Shown here: piece after piece, positions 1 to 10,413 of the stretch
Numbering within the stretch: the stretch's first letter is position 1
Layout: each line of letters opens with the position of its first letter
Assembly: GCF_900109755.1 (NCBI RefSeq)
Contig: NZ_FOAR01000001.1
Coordinates: 186,001 to 250,000 of the forward strand
Reading direction: 5' to 3'
Length of the DNA: 64,000 nt
Source: Pseudomonas agarici
GTDB lineage: Bacteria > Pseudomonadota > Gammaproteobacteria > Pseudomonadales > Pseudomonadaceae
Translations under genes and position numbers: made by a program
Notes under the pieces: generated by a model
The model's database searches: none
The model's input: the letters and a program-made list of their open reading frames with translations, nothing else
What the model was told of the DNA's origin: nothing

Positions 1-386
1 ATGACAAGCGCAAGGTCGCGCTGCTCGGCCTGAGCTTCAAGGCCGGCACCGACGACTTGCGCGAAAGCCCACTGGTGGAATTGGCGGAAATGCTCATCGG
101 CAAGGGCTTCGACTTGAGCATCTACGACAAGAACGTCGAGTACGCCCGTGTCCACGGCGCGAACAAGGACTACATCGAATCGAAGATTCCCCACGTGTCG
201 TCCCTGCTCAACGCCGACTTCGACTCGGTAATCGATAACAGTGACGTGATCATTCTCGGCAACCGTGATGAGAAGTTCCGCGCCCTGGCGGAGAACGCCC
301 CGCACGGCAAACAGGTCATCGACTTGGTCGGCTTCATGTCTCAGGCCACCAGTGCCAGTGGCCGGACCGAAGGTATCTGCTGGTAA
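1..386 (+). CDS. algD: GDP-mannose 6-dehydrogenase, C-terminal part only
   Basis: The reading frame is open from the first bases of the window, so only the last 127 or so residues are present and the start lies upstream. AlgD oxidises GDP-mannose to GDP-mannuronic acid, the committed step of alginate synthesis, in the cytoplasm. The visible part is the C-terminal UDP/GDP-sugar dehydrogenase domain, with the conserved GLSFKAGTDDLRESP segment that contributes to the sugar-nucleotide pocket and ends in EGICW. It is the first gene of the alginate operon, 104 bases before alg8. The promoter region that normally controls the whole operon lies outside the window. Confidence 0.97.
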   Translation, partial: DKRKVALLGLSFKAGTDDLRESPLVELAEMLIGKGFDLSIYDKNVEYARVHGANKDYIESKIPHVSSLLNADFDSVIDNSDVIILGNRDEKFRALAENAPHGKQVIDLVGFMSQATSASGRTEGICW

Positions 387-396
387 ATCAGCCGTT

Positions 397-420
397 CGCC
401 CCTGGATCGCTCCGGGGGCG
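397..420 (+). promoter_or_regulatory. intercistronic hairpin between algD and alg8
   Basis: The arms CGCCCC and GGGGCG are perfectly complementary around a 12-base loop, 10 bases after the algD stop codon. No T-run follows, so this is not a clear terminator. It may stabilise the algD 3' end or set relative expression of algD and the downstream genes. The role is inferred from position only. Confidence 0.4.
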
Positions 421-490
421 GACCTTACGCCTGCCTTAACCCCACCGGGCTGCCTGCCAGGCTCGCCCGAGATAGAGACGGACGCAGATT

Positions 491-1972
491 ATGCACAGGC
501 TAAAGCACGGCCTCCTTCAGGCCGCCGGTTGGCTGTTCTACTTGAGTTTGCTGTTGGGCCTGGCTACGTTGCTGCCCCCCTCGACCTTCGACGCCGAATC
601 CAAGGACTTCATCTTCCTGATCGGCGCAGTGGGCATTTGGCGCTACTCCATGGGCGCGACCCACTTCGTGCGCGGGATGATCTTCCTCTACATCGTTTAC
701 CCGCACCTGCGGCGCAAACTGCGCAAGTTGGGCAAGGCCACGGACCCGTCCCAGGTGTTCCTGATGGTCACCAGCTTTCGCATCGACGCTCTGACCACCG
801 CCCAGGTCTACAGCTCAGTAATTCGCGAGGCCATCGACTGCGGCTTCCCGACCACCGTGGTCTGTTCCCTGGTGGAAATGTCCGATGAATTGCTGGTCAA
901 GAGTCTCTGGAAAAAAATGAACCCCCCTGGACGAGTCAAGCTCGACTTCGTCCGTATCGCCGGCACCGGTAAGCGCGATGGCCTGGCCTTCGGGTTTCGG
1001 GCGATCTCCCGACACCTGCCGGACCAGCGAGCGGTGGTCGCGGTTATCGACGGCGACACCGTACTCAGCGAAGGCGTTGTGCGCAAAACCGTGCCCTGGT
1101 TCCAGTTGTTCGGCAATGTCGGCGGCTTGACCACCAACGAATTCTGCGAAGTACGTGGCGGTTACATCATGAGCGAATGGCACAAGCTGCGCTTCGCCCA
1201 GCGCCATATCAACATGTGCTCCATGGCCCTATCCCAGCGCGTACTGACCATGACCGGGCGCATGTCGGTATTTCGTGCCAGCGTAGTCACCGATCCGGGC
1301 TTTATCGCCGACGTCGAAAGCGACTCGCTGCAACACTGGCGCCTGGGCCGCTTCAAGTTCCTCACCGGCGACGACAAGTCCAGTTGGTTCAGCCTGATGC
1401 GTCTGGGCTACGACACCTTCTACGTGCCCGACGCCGCGATCCACACCGTGGAACACCCGCCGGAAAAGAGCTTTATCAAATCCAGTCGCAAGTTGATGTA
1501 CCGTTGGTACGGCAACAACCTGCGACAGAACTCTCGGGCGCTGGGCCTGGGGATCCGCCGCCTCGGCCTGTTCACCAGCGTCGTGCTGTTCGACCAGCGC
1601 GTCTCGATGTGGACCTCCTTGTTGGGACTGACCGTGGCACTGATCGCCAGCTTTAAGTACGGCATCGCCTTCATCCTCGCCTACCTCCTATGGATCGGCA
1701 TCACCCGCCTGATCCTGACGATCCTCCTGGTCTGTTCGGGACACAGCATCGGTCCGGCCTACCCGGCGATTCTTTATTACAACCAAATCGTCGGAGCGCT
1801 GATGAAGATCTACGTGTTCTTCCGCCTCGACCGTCAATCCTGGACTCGCCAGGACACCAAATTGAGCCGCGACCTCGCCAGCTTTCAAGGTTGGTTCAAC
1901 ACCTGGTCGTCTCGGACCATGACCTTCTCCGCCGGCAGCATCTTCGTTGCCGTGCTGATGACAATGGTCTGA
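491..1972 (+). CDS. alg8: Alginate polymerase catalytic subunit Alg8
   Basis: This inner-membrane GT2 glycosyltransferase polymerises GDP-mannuronate into polymannuronate and works with Alg44. The 493-residue length is normal for the family. Hydrophobic N-terminal segments (about residues 10-75) precede a cytoplasmic GT-A domain with the acidic motif VIDGDTVL near residue 180, the [12 protein letters not shown] segment before it, and an [10 protein letters not shown] segment near residue 345 in the place of the QxxRW motif. Several membrane helices follow from about residue 375. The ATG at 491 follows a weak ribosome-binding site. It is the second gene of the operon and Alg44 follows 36 bases later, as expected for the polymerase pair. 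Confidence 0.97.
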   Translation: MHRLKHGLLQAAGWLFYLSLLLGLATLLPPSTFDAESKDFIFLIGAVGIWRYSMGATHFVRGMIFLYIVYPHLRRKLRKLGKATDPSQVFLMVTSFRIDALTTAQVYSSVIREAIDCGFPTTVVCSLVEMSDELLVKSLWKKMNPPGRVKLDFVRIAGTGKRDGLAFGFRAISRHLPDQRAVVAVIDGDTVLSEGVVRKTVPWFQLFGNVGGLTTNEFCEVRGGYIMSEWHKLRFAQRHINMCSMALSQRVLTMTGRMSVFRASVVTDPGFIADVESDSLQHWRLGRFKFLTGDDKSSWFSLMRLGYDTFYVPDAAIHTVEHPPEKSFIKSSRKLMYRWYGNNLRQNSRALGLGIRRLGLFTSVVLFDQRVSMWTSLLGLTVALIASFKYGIAFILAYLLWIGITRLILTILLVCSGHSIGPAYPAILYYNQIVGALMKIYVFFRLDRQSWTRQDTKLSRDLASFQGWFNTWSSRTMTFSAGSIFVAVLMTMV

Positions 1973-2008
1973 CCCGACTCGCCTGAATTAGCTAACGGAG
2001 CTTTACCC

Positions 2009-3181
2009 ATGAACTCGAAAGTCAACGCCAATGTCGTCCACGAATCCGAAGCCCAGCGCCAGCATGCCCGGGTGAAAATTCCCGCCAAGCTGCGATTCTT
2101 CGGCACCGAGGGCAAGCCGCTGGAAGCCCGGGTCCACGACCTGTCCGCCGGCGGCCTGAGTTTCAACTTGCCGCAGCAACAGACTCTGGCTCTCGGCGAG
2201 GTGTGCAAAGGGCGCCTGCAATTTGTCATCGACAACCTCGGCCTGGCCATGGACGTGGAGTTGCAGGTTCGCTCCTATGATCGCCAGAACGGTCGTGTCG
2301 GTTGCCAGTTCCAGAACCTGGAACAACAGGATATCGCCACCCTACGTCACCTGATCACCTCACATCTGGCCGGCGACATCGTCAGCATGGGCGACGTGCT
2401 CGCCACGCTGCAGCGCGACAACTTCACCAAGGCGCGCAAGAAAAAGGATGACGGCAGCGGCATGAGCGCGCTCGGCCGACTGCGCGCCGTGACCTTCAGC
2501 CTCGGCGTCTTCGTCGTCGGCCTCGCGGCCTTCGGCTTTGTCCTGAAGTCGGTCTATGGCATGTACTTCGTCAGCCACGCCCAGGCCGGCCTGGTCAGCG
2601 TACAAGGGATGAACGTCACCATGCCCCGCGACGGCACCGTGCAGAGCCTGATCAAAAATGATGGCATTGCCGCCAAGGGTGCCCCGCTGGCGACCTTCAG
2701 CACCAGCATGCTCGATGTGCTCAAGGGGCACCTGGACGAAGATCAATTACAGCCTGCGAAGGTCGAGGAGCTGTTCGGCAAGCAGATGACCGGCACCCTG
2801 ACGTCGCCTTGCGACTGCACCGTTGCCCAGCAACTGGTCGCTAACGGTCAATACGCTAACAAGGGCGACGTGATCTTCCAACTGGTGCCCCGCAACAGCG
2901 TCGCTAACGTCGAGGCGCGGTTCTCCTATCGCCAGTTCGGCGAGGTGCGTCCGGGCACCCGCGTGAGCTTCCAGGTCGCCGGCGAAGATCAGGTCCGCCA
3001 GGGCAAGATCGTCAGCAGCACCAGCCTGAAAAGCGACGACCTGTCCTCGGATATCCGCGTCTTGATCAAGCCTGACGAACACCTCGACAGTACCCTTGCC
3101 GGCCGCCCGGTGGAAGTCAACAGCGACCGTGGACCGAACATGAACTGGTTGATCGACAAAGCCATGGCGGCTGGTCTGTAA
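2009..3181 (+). CDS. alg44: Alginate polymerase c-di-GMP receptor subunit Alg44
   Basis: Alg44 is the co-polymerase that switches on Alg8 when it binds cyclic di-GMP. The cytoplasmic PilZ domain occupies about residues 15-125 and shows the two binding motifs, an RQHAR (RxxxR) near the start and DLSAGGLSF (D/NxSxxG) around residue 47. A single transmembrane helix lies near residues 160-185. The remainder is periplasmic and resembles an HlyD/MFP adaptor (SVQGMNVTMPRDGTVQSL). A good ribosome-binding site (ACGGAGC) precedes the ATG. It sits directly after alg8 and 9 bases before algK. The operon is therefore probably under both transcriptional and c-di-GMP control. Confidence 0.96.
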   Translation: MNSKVNANVVHESEAQRQHARVKIPAKLRFFGTEGKPLEARVHDLSAGGLSFNLPQQQTLALGEVCKGRLQFVIDNLGLAMDVELQVRSYDRQNGRVGCQFQNLEQQDIATLRHLITSHLAGDIVSMGDVLATLQRDNFTKARKKKDDGSGMSALGRLRAVTFSLGVFVVGLAAFGFVLKSVYGMYFVSHAQAGLVSVQGMNVTMPRDGTVQSLIKNDGIAAKGAPLATFSTSMLDVLKGHLDEDQLQPAKVEELFGKQMTGTLTSPCDCTVAQQLVANGQYANKGDVIFQLVPRNSVANVEARFSYRQFGEVRPGTRVSFQVAGEDQVRQGKIVSSTSLKSDDLSSDIRVLIKPDEHLDSTLAGRPVEVNSDRGPNMNWLIDKAMAAGL

Positions 3182-3190
3182 GTAGAGGAC

Positions 3191-4594
3191 ATGCCCGTGA
3201 CGACCTTACGAACCTTGCCGCTGACATTGGCCATGGCGATCAGCCTGGCCGGTTGCGCCGGCCTGCCCGACCAGCGCCTGGCCAATGAAGCGCTCAAGCG
3301 CGGCGATACCGCCCTGGCCGAACAGAATTATCGCAAGTTGGCGGACCTGGGCTACAGCGACGCACAGGTCGGCCTGGCCGATATTCAGGTAGAAAGCCGC
3401 GATCCGGCCCAGATCAAACAGGCAGAGGCAACCTACCGCGCCGTCGCCGACACCTCGCCCCGTGCCCAGGCGCGCCTGGGTCGACTGTTGGTGGCCAAGC
3501 CCGGCGCGAGCGAAGCCGAACACCACGAAGCCGAAGGCCTGCTGAAAAAGGCCTTCGCCAACGGTGAAGGCAACACCCTGATCCCGCTGGCAATGCTCTA
3601 CCTGCAATTCCCGCAGAGCTTTCCCAACGTCGATGCTCAGCGCCAGATCAACCAATGGCACAGCGCCGGCTATCCGGAAGCGGGCCTGGCCCAAGTCCTG
3701 CTCTACCGTACCCAGAACACCTACGACCAGCACCTCGATGAAGTGGAAAGGATCTGCAAGGCCGCGCTCAACAGCACGGATATCTGCTACGTCGAACTGG
3801 CGACCGTGTATCAGAAACGCGCCCAGCCAGACCAGCAGGCCGAATTGCTCAAGCAACTGCAGGCGGCGTACAGCCGAGGTACTGTCGGCGCCCAGCGGAT
3901 GGACAGCGTAGCCCGCGTACTCAGCGACTCGAGTCTCGGCCAACCGGATACGAAAACCGCGCAGGCGATGCTCGAACAGATCGCCCCCGGCTACCCGGCA
4001 TCCTGGGTCAGCCTGGCGCAACTGCTCTACGACTTCCCCGACCTGGGCGATGTCGACCGGATGATGGAGTATCTGAACAACGGCCGTGCGGCCGACCAGC
4101 CCCGCGCCGAACTGCTGCTGGGCAAACTCTACTACGAAGGCAAGTGGGTACCGGCGGATGCCAGGCAGGCCGAGGCGCACTTTCAGAAAGCCCTCGGCAA
4201 GGAAGTCGCCGCCGATTACTACCTGGGGCAGATCTATCGTCGAGGCTACCTCGACCAGGTCTATCCGAAAAAGGCCCTGGACCACCTGCTCAAGGCGGCC
4301 CGCAACGGCCAGAACAGCGCCGACTTCGCCCTCGCCCAGATGTTTTCCCAGGGCCGTGGGACCAAGCCCGATCCGCTCAACGCCTACGTTTTCAGCCAAC
4401 TGGCCAAGCTCCAGGACACACCGCAAGCCAATGAGTTGGCCCAACAACTCGACGAACAACTGCCGCCCGCACAGCGCGCCGATGCCCAGCGCCTGCTGCA
4501 ACAGGAACAGCGCCTGCGCGGGACCCTGAGCCCCCGCACGCTGGACCTGCAACAAGCCCTGCAAGAAGGCGACAGCGAGGAAAAGACCCTATGA
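3191..4594 (+). CDS. algK: Alginate secretion outer-membrane lipoprotein AlgK
   Basis: AlgK is a periplasmic, outer-membrane-anchored scaffold that helps place the AlgE porin and links it to the inner-membrane polymerase. A lipoprotein signal peptide ends in the lipobox LAGC (about residues 19-22). The remaining 440 residues are repeated Sel1/TPR-like helical pairs, visible in recurring units such as [19 protein letters not shown] and [19 protein letters not shown]. The length of 467 residues is normal. The start ATG lies 9 bases after the alg44 stop with AGAGGA upstream. The 3' end overlaps the algE start by 4 bases (ATGA), which suggests translational coupling. Confidence 0.95.
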   Translation: MPVTTLRTLPLTLAMAISLAGCAGLPDQRLANEALKRGDTALAEQNYRKLADLGYSDAQVGLADIQVESRDPAQIKQAEATYRAVADTSPRAQARLGRLLVAKPGASEAEHHEAEGLLKKAFANGEGNTLIPLAMLYLQFPQSFPNVDAQRQINQWHSAGYPEAGLAQVLLYRTQNTYDQHLDEVERICKAALNSTDICYVELATVYQKRAQPDQQAELLKQLQAAYSRGTVGAQRMDSVARVLSDSSLGQPDTKTAQAMLEQIAPGYPASWVSLAQLLYDFPDLGDVDRMMEYLNNGRAADQPRAELLLGKLYYEGKWVPADARQAEAHFQKALGKEVAADYYLGQIYRRGYLDQVYPKKALDHLLKAARNGQNSADFALAQMFSQGRGTKPDPLNAYVFSQLAKLQDTPQANELAQQLDEQLPPAQRADAQRLLQQEQRLRGTLSPRTLDLQQALQEGDSEEKTL

Positions 4595-6090
4595 CATTCA
4601 ACCCTTTCGTGAAGGCCGGTATCGGCCAGCGCTTTGCCCTGGTCGGCTTCACCCTGATCTGGTCTACCGCGAGCCTGGCCGCGATCACCGATACCCAGAA
4701 CTTCGGCCTCGAAGTGAAAATCACCGGTCAATCGGAAAACGACCGCGACCTCGGGACCCTCAAGGGCGGTGATGCCAATGGCGTCGGCCTCGACCTGCGC
4801 CCATGGGCCTACGGTGAACGCGGCAACTGGAGCGCCTACGTCATGGGCCAGGCCGTGACCGCCACCGATATCATTGAGACCGACACCCTGCAGCAGTCCG
4901 ATGGCAGCCAGGAAACCTCGAGCAACGATGCGCGCAAGCCGGACAAGAGCTACCTGGCCCTGCGTGAATTCTGGGTCGGCTACAAAGGTCTGACGCCCTA
5001 TCCGGGCGAGATTCTCAAGTTCGGTCGTCAACGCCTGCGTAACGATGACGGGCAATGGCGCGACACCAATATCGAAGCGCTGAACTGGACCTTCGACACC
5101 ACCCTGCTGCGCGCCAACCTGGGCACCGCCGAGCGCTTCAGCGACTACCGCACCGACCTCACGGAACTGGCGCCCAAGGACAAGGACCGCCTGCATGTCT
5201 ATGGCGACGTCGCCTACCAGTGGACCCCAGGACAATGGGTCGGCGTGCGCGCTCACCACACCCACGACGACGGCAAGCTCGACTACCCGACCCCAGGTGA
5301 GGCCGCCGATCCGCTGGACAAGAAGGAAAACGGCGACCTGACCTGGCTCGGCCTGGAGGCCAACAGCGACGCCTATAACTGGCGCAATACCAATACCGTC
5401 AACTACTGGGCCAGCCTGACCGGCATGAGCGGCAATCGCGACAGCGTTAATGCGCTCAACGCCGACAACACGCGCCCGGTCGACGCCAAGCACAGCGACA
5501 ACATCAACGGCTGGGCCACCGACCTCGGTGTGCGCCTGCGCCTCGATCCCAACTGGCAGGTCGGCGCCGCCTATGCCCGTGCCAGTGAGGACTACGAGCA
5601 GAATGGCCTGGAAAGCAACCGTTCGAATTTCACCGGCACCCGCTCGCGCACCCACCGCTTCGGAGAAGCCTTCCGTGGCGAACTGAACAACCTGCAGACC
5701 GCCACCCTGTTCGGTTCCTGGCAGTTACGCGAGGACTACGACGCCAGCCTGGTCTACCACAAGTTCTGGCGCGTCGACGGTAACAAGGACGTCGGCAGCA
5801 ACGGTATCAACGCCGTACAGAACAACTACGACGACGCCACCGGTGCCCTGCTTTCCAGTGCCTCGCTGCCACTGCGCGACGGCGAGAAGGACATGGGCCA
5901 GGAGATTGATCTGGTGGTCACCAAATACTTCAAGCAGGGCCTGCTGCCGGCAGCGCTCAGCCAATCCATCGATGAACCCTCGGCGCTGGTGCGCTTTCGC
6001 GGCGGCGTGTTCAAGCCGGGCGATGCCTACGGCAACAATGTCGATTCCTATATGCACCGCGCGTTCATTGACGTGATCTGGCGCTTCTGA
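4591..6090 (+). CDS. algE: Alginate outer-membrane export porin AlgE
   Basis: AlgE is an outer-membrane beta-barrel that lets anionic alginate leave the cell. A signal peptide covers about residues 1-31 (IWSTASLAA). The mature protein shows alternating polar and aromatic strands, such as [15 protein letters not shown] and [12 protein letters not shown], with charged loops between them, and it ends in WRF, the terminal-phenylalanine signature used for barrel assembly. The 499-residue length is standard. The start overlaps the algK stop by 4 bases, and its stop codon overlaps the first in-frame ATG of algG by one base. Confidence 0.96.
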   Translation: MTFNPFVKAGIGQRFALVGFTLIWSTASLAAITDTQNFGLEVKITGQSENDRDLGTLKGGDANGVGLDLRPWAYGERGNWSAYVMGQAVTATDIIETDTLQQSDGSQETSSNDARKPDKSYLALREFWVGYKGLTPYPGEILKFGRQRLRNDDGQWRDTNIEALNWTFDTTLLRANLGTAERFSDYRTDLTELAPKDKDRLHVYGDVAYQWTPGQWVGVRAHHTHDDGKLDYPTPGEAADPLDKKENGDLTWLGLEANSDAYNWRNTNTVNYWASLTGMSGNRDSVNALNADNTRPVDAKHSDNINGWATDLGVRLRLDPNWQVGAAYARASEDYEQNGLESNRSNFTGTRSRTHRFGEAFRGELNNLQTATLFGSWQLREDYDASLVYHKFWRVDGNKDVGSNGINAVQNNYDDATGALLSSASLPLRDGEKDMGQEIDLVVTKYFKQGLLPAALSQSIDEPSALVRFRGGVFKPGDAYGNNVDSYMHRAFIDVIWRF

Positions 6091-6116
6091 TGCAGCTCGC
6101 GAAGGGAGTGTCCGAG

Positions 6117-7706
6117 ATGAACCATATCGCCACGCAAGGGCCGCTCAGTGTCTTGGCCGTAGCCCTGCTGCTGGCCAGCAGCGCTGCCTTCGGCAATGTC
6201 GAGCCGCCGCTCGCCAAGACGGAGCGCCCGCCGATCCTTGCCAAGGAACTGCAACAGGCCAAGACCTATACCGTCAGCAGCGCGCCGACCGCACCGCTGC
6301 ACCTGGAGAAACCGAAACTGCCGGACCTCAGTGGCTACACCGCCGAGGCAGCGGCGGCGAAGATCGTGCGCAGCAAGCCGGGCAAGATCAGTGTGCGTCG
6401 GATGATGCAGGAAGACGCCCTGAAAGACTTTATCGGCGGCGACAACAAGATGGCCGAATGGGTGGTCCGTCAACACGGCATTCCCCAGGCGATCTTCGTC
6501 GACGACGGTTATATCAACCTCAAGGACCTGAGCAAGAAGCTGCCGAAGAACTACATCAGCGAAACCTCGCCAGGGGTGTTCCTCGCCAGGCTGCCGATCG
6601 TCGTCGGGCGCAAGGGTATTCTCGAAATCGACCGGCAAACCAAAGAACTGCGGCTGTCCCAGGAACGCGGCTCGTTTCTGGTCAACGACGGGCAATTGTT
6701 CATTCGCGATACCAAGATCACAGGCTGGCGCGAAGCGGACAACGCTCCCGCCACCTTCCGCTCGCCCAACGAGTTCCGTCCGTTTCTGCTCGCCTGGGGC
6801 GGCACCGAGACCTATATCGTCGACAGCCAGATGGCCAGCTTCGGCTACGCCAACAGTAAATCCTACGGCGTGAGTATTTCCCAATACACGCCAAACATGG
6901 CCAAGGTCCTCAAGCGGCCCGAACCGACCGGTTGGATCATCGGCTCACAGTTTTCGGACATGTGGTACGGCTTCTACTGTTACGAGACCCGCGACTTCGT
7001 GATCAAGGGCAATACCTACCGCGACAACATCGTCTACGGCATCGACCCCCACGACCGTTCGCACCGGCTGATCATCGCCGACAACACCGTCCACGGGACT
7101 AAGAAGAAGCACGGCATCATCATTTCCCGAGAAGTGAACGACAGCTTCATCTTCAACAACCGCAGCTATGACAACCACCTCTCGGGCCTGGTGATCGACC
7201 GTAACAGCATCAACAACCTGATCGCCTACAACGAGATCTATAAGAATCACACCGACGGCATCACCCTCTACGAGAGTGCCGACAACCTGATCTACGGCAA
7301 CAAAGTGATCAGCAACAAACGCCACGGTATCCGTATCCGCAACAGCGTGAACATCCGCCTGTACGAGAACCTCGCCCTGGCCAACGGCCTGACCGGCGTC
7401 TACGGCCACATCAAGGACCTGAGCGACACCGACCGCGACATCAAGCTCGATCCGTTCGACGCCGAGGTGTCGCTGATCGTGGTCGGTGGCGAACTGGCCG
7501 GCAACGGCAGCGGCCCGCTGTCCATCGACTCGCCCTTGAGTGTCGAGCTGTACCGGGTGTTCATGCTCGCCCCGGCGAAGAACAGCGGTATCAGTTTCAA
7601 TGGGATTCTCGGCGATCACCAGGACCAGATTCTCGACCTGCTGGTGCGCCAGCAGAAAGCCGTGCTGATCGACCCGGTCGAACGCCAGACCCAATTGCGT
7701 GATTGA
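6117..7706 (+). CDS. algG: Poly-mannuronate C5-epimerase AlgG
   Basis: This periplasmic enzyme converts mannuronate residues to guluronate in the polymer and also helps protect the nascent chain. A signal peptide starts at MNHIATQG. A long right-handed parallel beta-helix follows, built of repeats such as NLIAYNEIYKNHTDGITLYESADNL (about residues 290-440 here) and carrying the catalytic motif DPHD in IDPHDRSHRL near residue 314. I chose the ATG at 6117 because GAAGGGAG lies 8 bases before it. An in-frame ATG at 6090, overlapping the algE stop, would add 9 residues and lacks a site. It follows algE and precedes algX, the usual order. Confidence 0.95.
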   Translation: MNHIATQGPLSVLAVALLLASSAAFGNVEPPLAKTERPPILAKELQQAKTYTVSSAPTAPLHLEKPKLPDLSGYTAEAAAAKIVRSKPGKISVRRMMQEDALKDFIGGDNKMAEWVVRQHGIPQAIFVDDGYINLKDLSKKLPKNYISETSPGVFLARLPIVVGRKGILEIDRQTKELRLSQERGSFLVNDGQLFIRDTKITGWREADNAPATFRSPNEFRPFLLAWGGTETYIVDSQMASFGYANSKSYGVSISQYTPNMAKVLKRPEPTGWIIGSQFSDMWYGFYCYETRDFVIKGNTYRDNIVYGIDPHDRSHRLIIADNTVHGTKKKHGIIISREVNDSFIFNNRSYDNHLSGLVIDRNSINNLIAYNEIYKNHTDGITLYESADNLIYGNKVISNKRHGIRIRNSVNIRLYENLALANGLTGVYGHIKDLSDTDRDIKLDPFDAEVSLIVVGGELAGNGSGPLSIDSPLSVELYRVFMLAPAKNSGISFNGILGDHQDQILDLLVRQQKAVLIDPVERQTQLRD

Positions 7707-7717
7707 GGATGACCTTT

Positions 7718-9151
7718 ATGAACCCACACCTGATCAAACTGCTCGGCCTGTCCGGCTTCGCCGTGGCGATCTACGCGGCCAGCGCCAGCCTGCGCGCCGA
7801 GGAAATCCAGGCGCCGAACTTTACCGCTGAGCCTTGCTGCAGCCTGTGCCCGGCGGCCCATGACGCAAAGAACTACGTCACCCGCTACCAGCAGAACTTC
7901 ACGACGCTGGTGCAGGCCCAGGGCGACTGGCTGTTTCGTACCCAGGAAGACCTGCGCACCGAATTCGATACCACCCCCGCCGGCTACAGGCGCATGCAAC
8001 AGCTGCATGACGCCTTCAAGAGCAAAGGCGTGGAGCTGGTGGTGGTCTATCAGCCGACCCGCGGCCTGGTGGACCGCAATAAGCTATTCCCAGCCGAACG
8101 CGCCAAATTCGACTACGAGAAGGCCCTGTACAACTACCAGGCCATGCTCACGCGCTTCGCAAAAATGGGTTATCACGTCCCGGACCTGTCGCCCCTGACT
8201 AACGAACAGCAAGCCCACGATTTCTACTTCCGTGGCGACCAGCACTGGACCCCATACGGCGCCGAGCGCACCGCCAAGATCGTCGCCGAGACGGTGAAAC
8301 AGATCCCCGGCTTCGCCGACATCCCCCATCGCGAATACGAAACCAAAGTCTCCGGGCGTATGGGCAAAACCGGCACCCTGCACAACATGGCCGGCCAGCT
8401 ATGTGGCACCAGCTACTCGATCCAGTACATGGAGCAGTTCAGCACCGAGCCCAAGGGCGAGGCGGCGGATGGCGACCTGTTCGGTGACGCCGGCAACCCG
8501 CAGATCACCCTGGTGGGCACCAGTCACAGTGGCAAGAACTACAATTTTGCCGGTTTCCTGCAACAGTACATCGGCGCCGACATCCTCAACGTCGCCTTCC
8601 CCGGCGGTGGCCTGGAAGGTTCGATGCTGCAGTACCTGGGCAGTGACGAATTCCAGAAGACCCCGCCGAAGATCCTCATCTGGGAATTCTCGCCGCTGTA
8701 CCGTCTCGACCAGGAAACTATCTACCGGCAGATGATGGCGCTGCTCGACAACGGTTGCGAAGGCAAGAGTGCCGACATGAGCGCCAGCACCACAGTCAAG
8801 CCGGGCAAGAACGAACTGCTGGTCAACAGCAGCAACCGCGACCTGCGCAACAGCGGGCACCAGGTCGACATCCGCTTCGCCGATACCTCGGTGAAAATCC
8901 TGCACGCCACCCTCTGGTACATGAACGGACGCCATGAGGACATCAAGATCGAGAAGCCAGAAACCTCCGACACCGACGGACGCTTCGCCTTCGAACTGCG
9001 CACTGACGAAGACTGGGCCAACCAGAACCTGCTGGCCGTCGAAGTCGAGGGTCCGGAAGCGGGCGCCGCAGCGCAGAAAGTCGAAGCGAAGATTTGCAAA
9101 CGCAATGTATTCCCCAGCGCCGAGCCCCATGCGGCTCAAGCCGGGTTATGA
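7718..9151 (+). CDS. algX: Alginate O-acetyltransferase AlgX
   Basis: AlgX is a periplasmic protein that acetylates mannuronate residues and is part of the export complex. It has a signal peptide (about residues 1-28), then an SGNH-hydrolase-like domain with the D-x-H pair in [12 protein letters not shown] and the catalytic serine in [13 protein letters not shown], and a C-terminal carbohydrate-binding beta domain. Conserved cysteines near the mature N-terminus (CCSLCPAAH) are family features. Starts at 7703 (TTG) and 7709 (ATG) are also open. The ATG at 7718 was preferred because GAGG at 7705-7708 is suitably spaced from it. The D-x-H/serine arrangement is shared with AlgJ. Confidence 0.94.
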   Translation: MNPHLIKLLGLSGFAVAIYAASASLRAEEIQAPNFTAEPCCSLCPAAHDAKNYVTRYQQNFTTLVQAQGDWLFRTQEDLRTEFDTTPAGYRRMQQLHDAFKSKGVELVVVYQPTRGLVDRNKLFPAERAKFDYEKALYNYQAMLTRFAKMGYHVPDLSPLTNEQQAHDFYFRGDQHWTPYGAERTAKIVAETVKQIPGFADIPHREYETKVSGRMGKTGTLHNMAGQLCGTSYSIQYMEQFSTEPKGEAADGDLFGDAGNPQITLVGTSHSGKNYNFAGFLQQYIGADILNVAFPGGGLEGSMLQYLGSDEFQKTPPKILIWEFSPLYRLDQETIYRQMMALLDNGCEGKSADMSASTTVKPGKNELLVNSSNRDLRNSGHQVDIRFADTSVKILHATLWYMNGRHEDIKIEKPETSDTDGRFAFELRTDEDWANQNLLAVEVEGPEAGAAAQKVEAKICKRNVFPSAEPHAAQAGL

Positions 9152-9162
9152 GGTATGCGCCA

Positions 9163-10281
9163 ATGAAACTCCGGACACTGCTTGCTCCTTCACTGCTTGG
9201 CCTGGCAATCCTGGCCAATTCGGCCCAGGCCGCCGCGCCGTTGCGCCCGCCCCAGGGATACTTTGCTGCCGTCGACAAGTTCAAAGCCAGCGACAGCAGC
9301 GAAGGCTGTGAAGCCATGCCCACACCCTATACCGGCCAGTTGCAGTTTCGCAGTAAATACGAGGGCTCCGACAAGGCCCGCGCAACCCTCAACGAGCAGT
9401 CGGAAAAAGCCTTTCGCGACACCACTGCCGACATCACCAAGATGGAGCGCGGTACCAGCAAGCGCGTGATGCAGTTCATGCGCGACGGTCGTGCAGAGCA
9501 ATTGAGCTGCACCCTGAGCTGGCTCACCGCCTGGGCCCAAGCCGATGCACTGATGTCCAAGGATTTCAACCACACCGGCAAGTCCATGCGTAAATGGGCC
9601 TTGGGTAGCATGGCCTCGGCCTACCTGCGGCTGAAGTTCTCCGACTCTCGTCCGTTGGCGACCCACCTGCAAGAAGCGCAACAGATCGAGGCCTGGTTCA
9701 GCAAAATGGCCGACCAGGTGGTCAGCGACTGGGACAACCTGCCGTTGGAGAAAACCAATAACCACTCGTACTGGGCCGCCTGGTCGGTGATGGCGACCGC
9801 CGTCGCCACCGACCGTCGCGACCTGTTCGACTGGGCCGTGAAGGAATACAAGGTCGGTGCCAGTCAGGTCGACCCACAGGGTTTCCTACCCAACGAACTC
9901 AAGCGCCAGCAACGCGCCCTGGCCTACCACAACTACGCGCTGCCGCCGTTGGCGATGATCGCCAGCTTCGCCTTGGTCAACGGCGTCGACCTGCGCCAGG
10001 AAAACAACAATGCGCTCAAGCGCCTGGGCGACCGGGTGCTGGCCGGGATCAAAGACCCCGAGGAATTCCAGGCGAAAAACGGCAAGGAACAGGACATGAC
10101 CGACCTCAAGATCGACTCGAAATTCGCCTGGCTGGAACCGTACTGCACGCTCTACACCTGCCCGACGGATGTACTCGAACACAAGCATAAGTTGCAACCG
10201 TTCAAGACCTTCCGCCTCGGTGGCGACCTGACCAAGGTCTACGACCCGACCCATGACAAGGGCACCCAGAAAGGCGATTAA
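9163..10281 (+). CDS. algL: Alginate lyase AlgL
   Basis: This periplasmic polysaccharide lyase of family PL5 cleaves polymannuronate by beta-elimination and clears alginate that accumulates in the periplasm. A signal peptide ends at ANSAQA. The mature enzyme is an alpha/alpha barrel with the conserved [10 protein letters not shown] start, the catalytic NNHSYWAAW motif around residue 200, and YHNYALPPL carrying a catalytic tyrosine. The start at 9163 matches the family N-terminus [14 protein letters not shown]. An ATG at 9148 would overlap the algX stop and add five residues. The 132-base gap to algI contains a REP palindrome. Confidence 0.95.
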   Translation: MKLRTLLAPSLLGLAILANSAQAAAPLRPPQGYFAAVDKFKASDSSEGCEAMPTPYTGQLQFRSKYEGSDKARATLNEQSEKAFRDTTADITKMERGTSKRVMQFMRDGRAEQLSCTLSWLTAWAQADALMSKDFNHTGKSMRKWALGSMASAYLRLKFSDSRPLATHLQEAQQIEAWFSKMADQVVSDWDNLPLEKTNNHSYWAAWSVMATAVATDRRDLFDWAVKEYKVGASQVDPQGFLPNELKRQQRALAYHNYALPPLAMIASFALVNGVDLRQENNNALKRLGDRVLAGIKDPEEFQAKNGKEQDMTDLKIDSKFAWLEPYCTLYTCPTDVLEHKHKLQPFKTFRLGGDLTKVYDPTHDKGTQKGD

Positions 10282-10301
10282 AACGCGCTGGTACGGCTGT
10301 T

Positions 10302-10328
10302 GTGGCGAGAGGCCAAGCCCCTCGCCAC
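10302..10328. repeat. REP-type palindrome between algL and algI
   Basis: The arms GTGGCGAG and CTCGCCAC flank an 11-base centre that is itself nearly self-complementary (GGCcaaGCC). This is the form of the short extragenic palindromes common in P. fluorescens-group genomes. It lies 21 bases after the algL stop and 86 bases before the algI start, in one of the two unusually wide gaps of the operon. As RNA it would fold into a stable stem and could separate expression of algL from the acetylation genes. That effect is inferred. Confidence 0.7.
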
Positions 10329-10413
10329 GGATGTAGGTAATGACTCTCCGGTTGCACGGGGGGTTTGGGGGGGCTGCGGCTCCCGAACATTGATAAAACA
10401 AGGAGAGATCGGA

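Noticed and set aside
3206..4564. Long open frame antisense to algK (452 codons)
   Set aside because: It lies fully inside algK on the other strand and its product is a Leu/Val/Gly-rich shadow of high-GC codon use. algK has a lipobox, Sel1 repeats and operon context.
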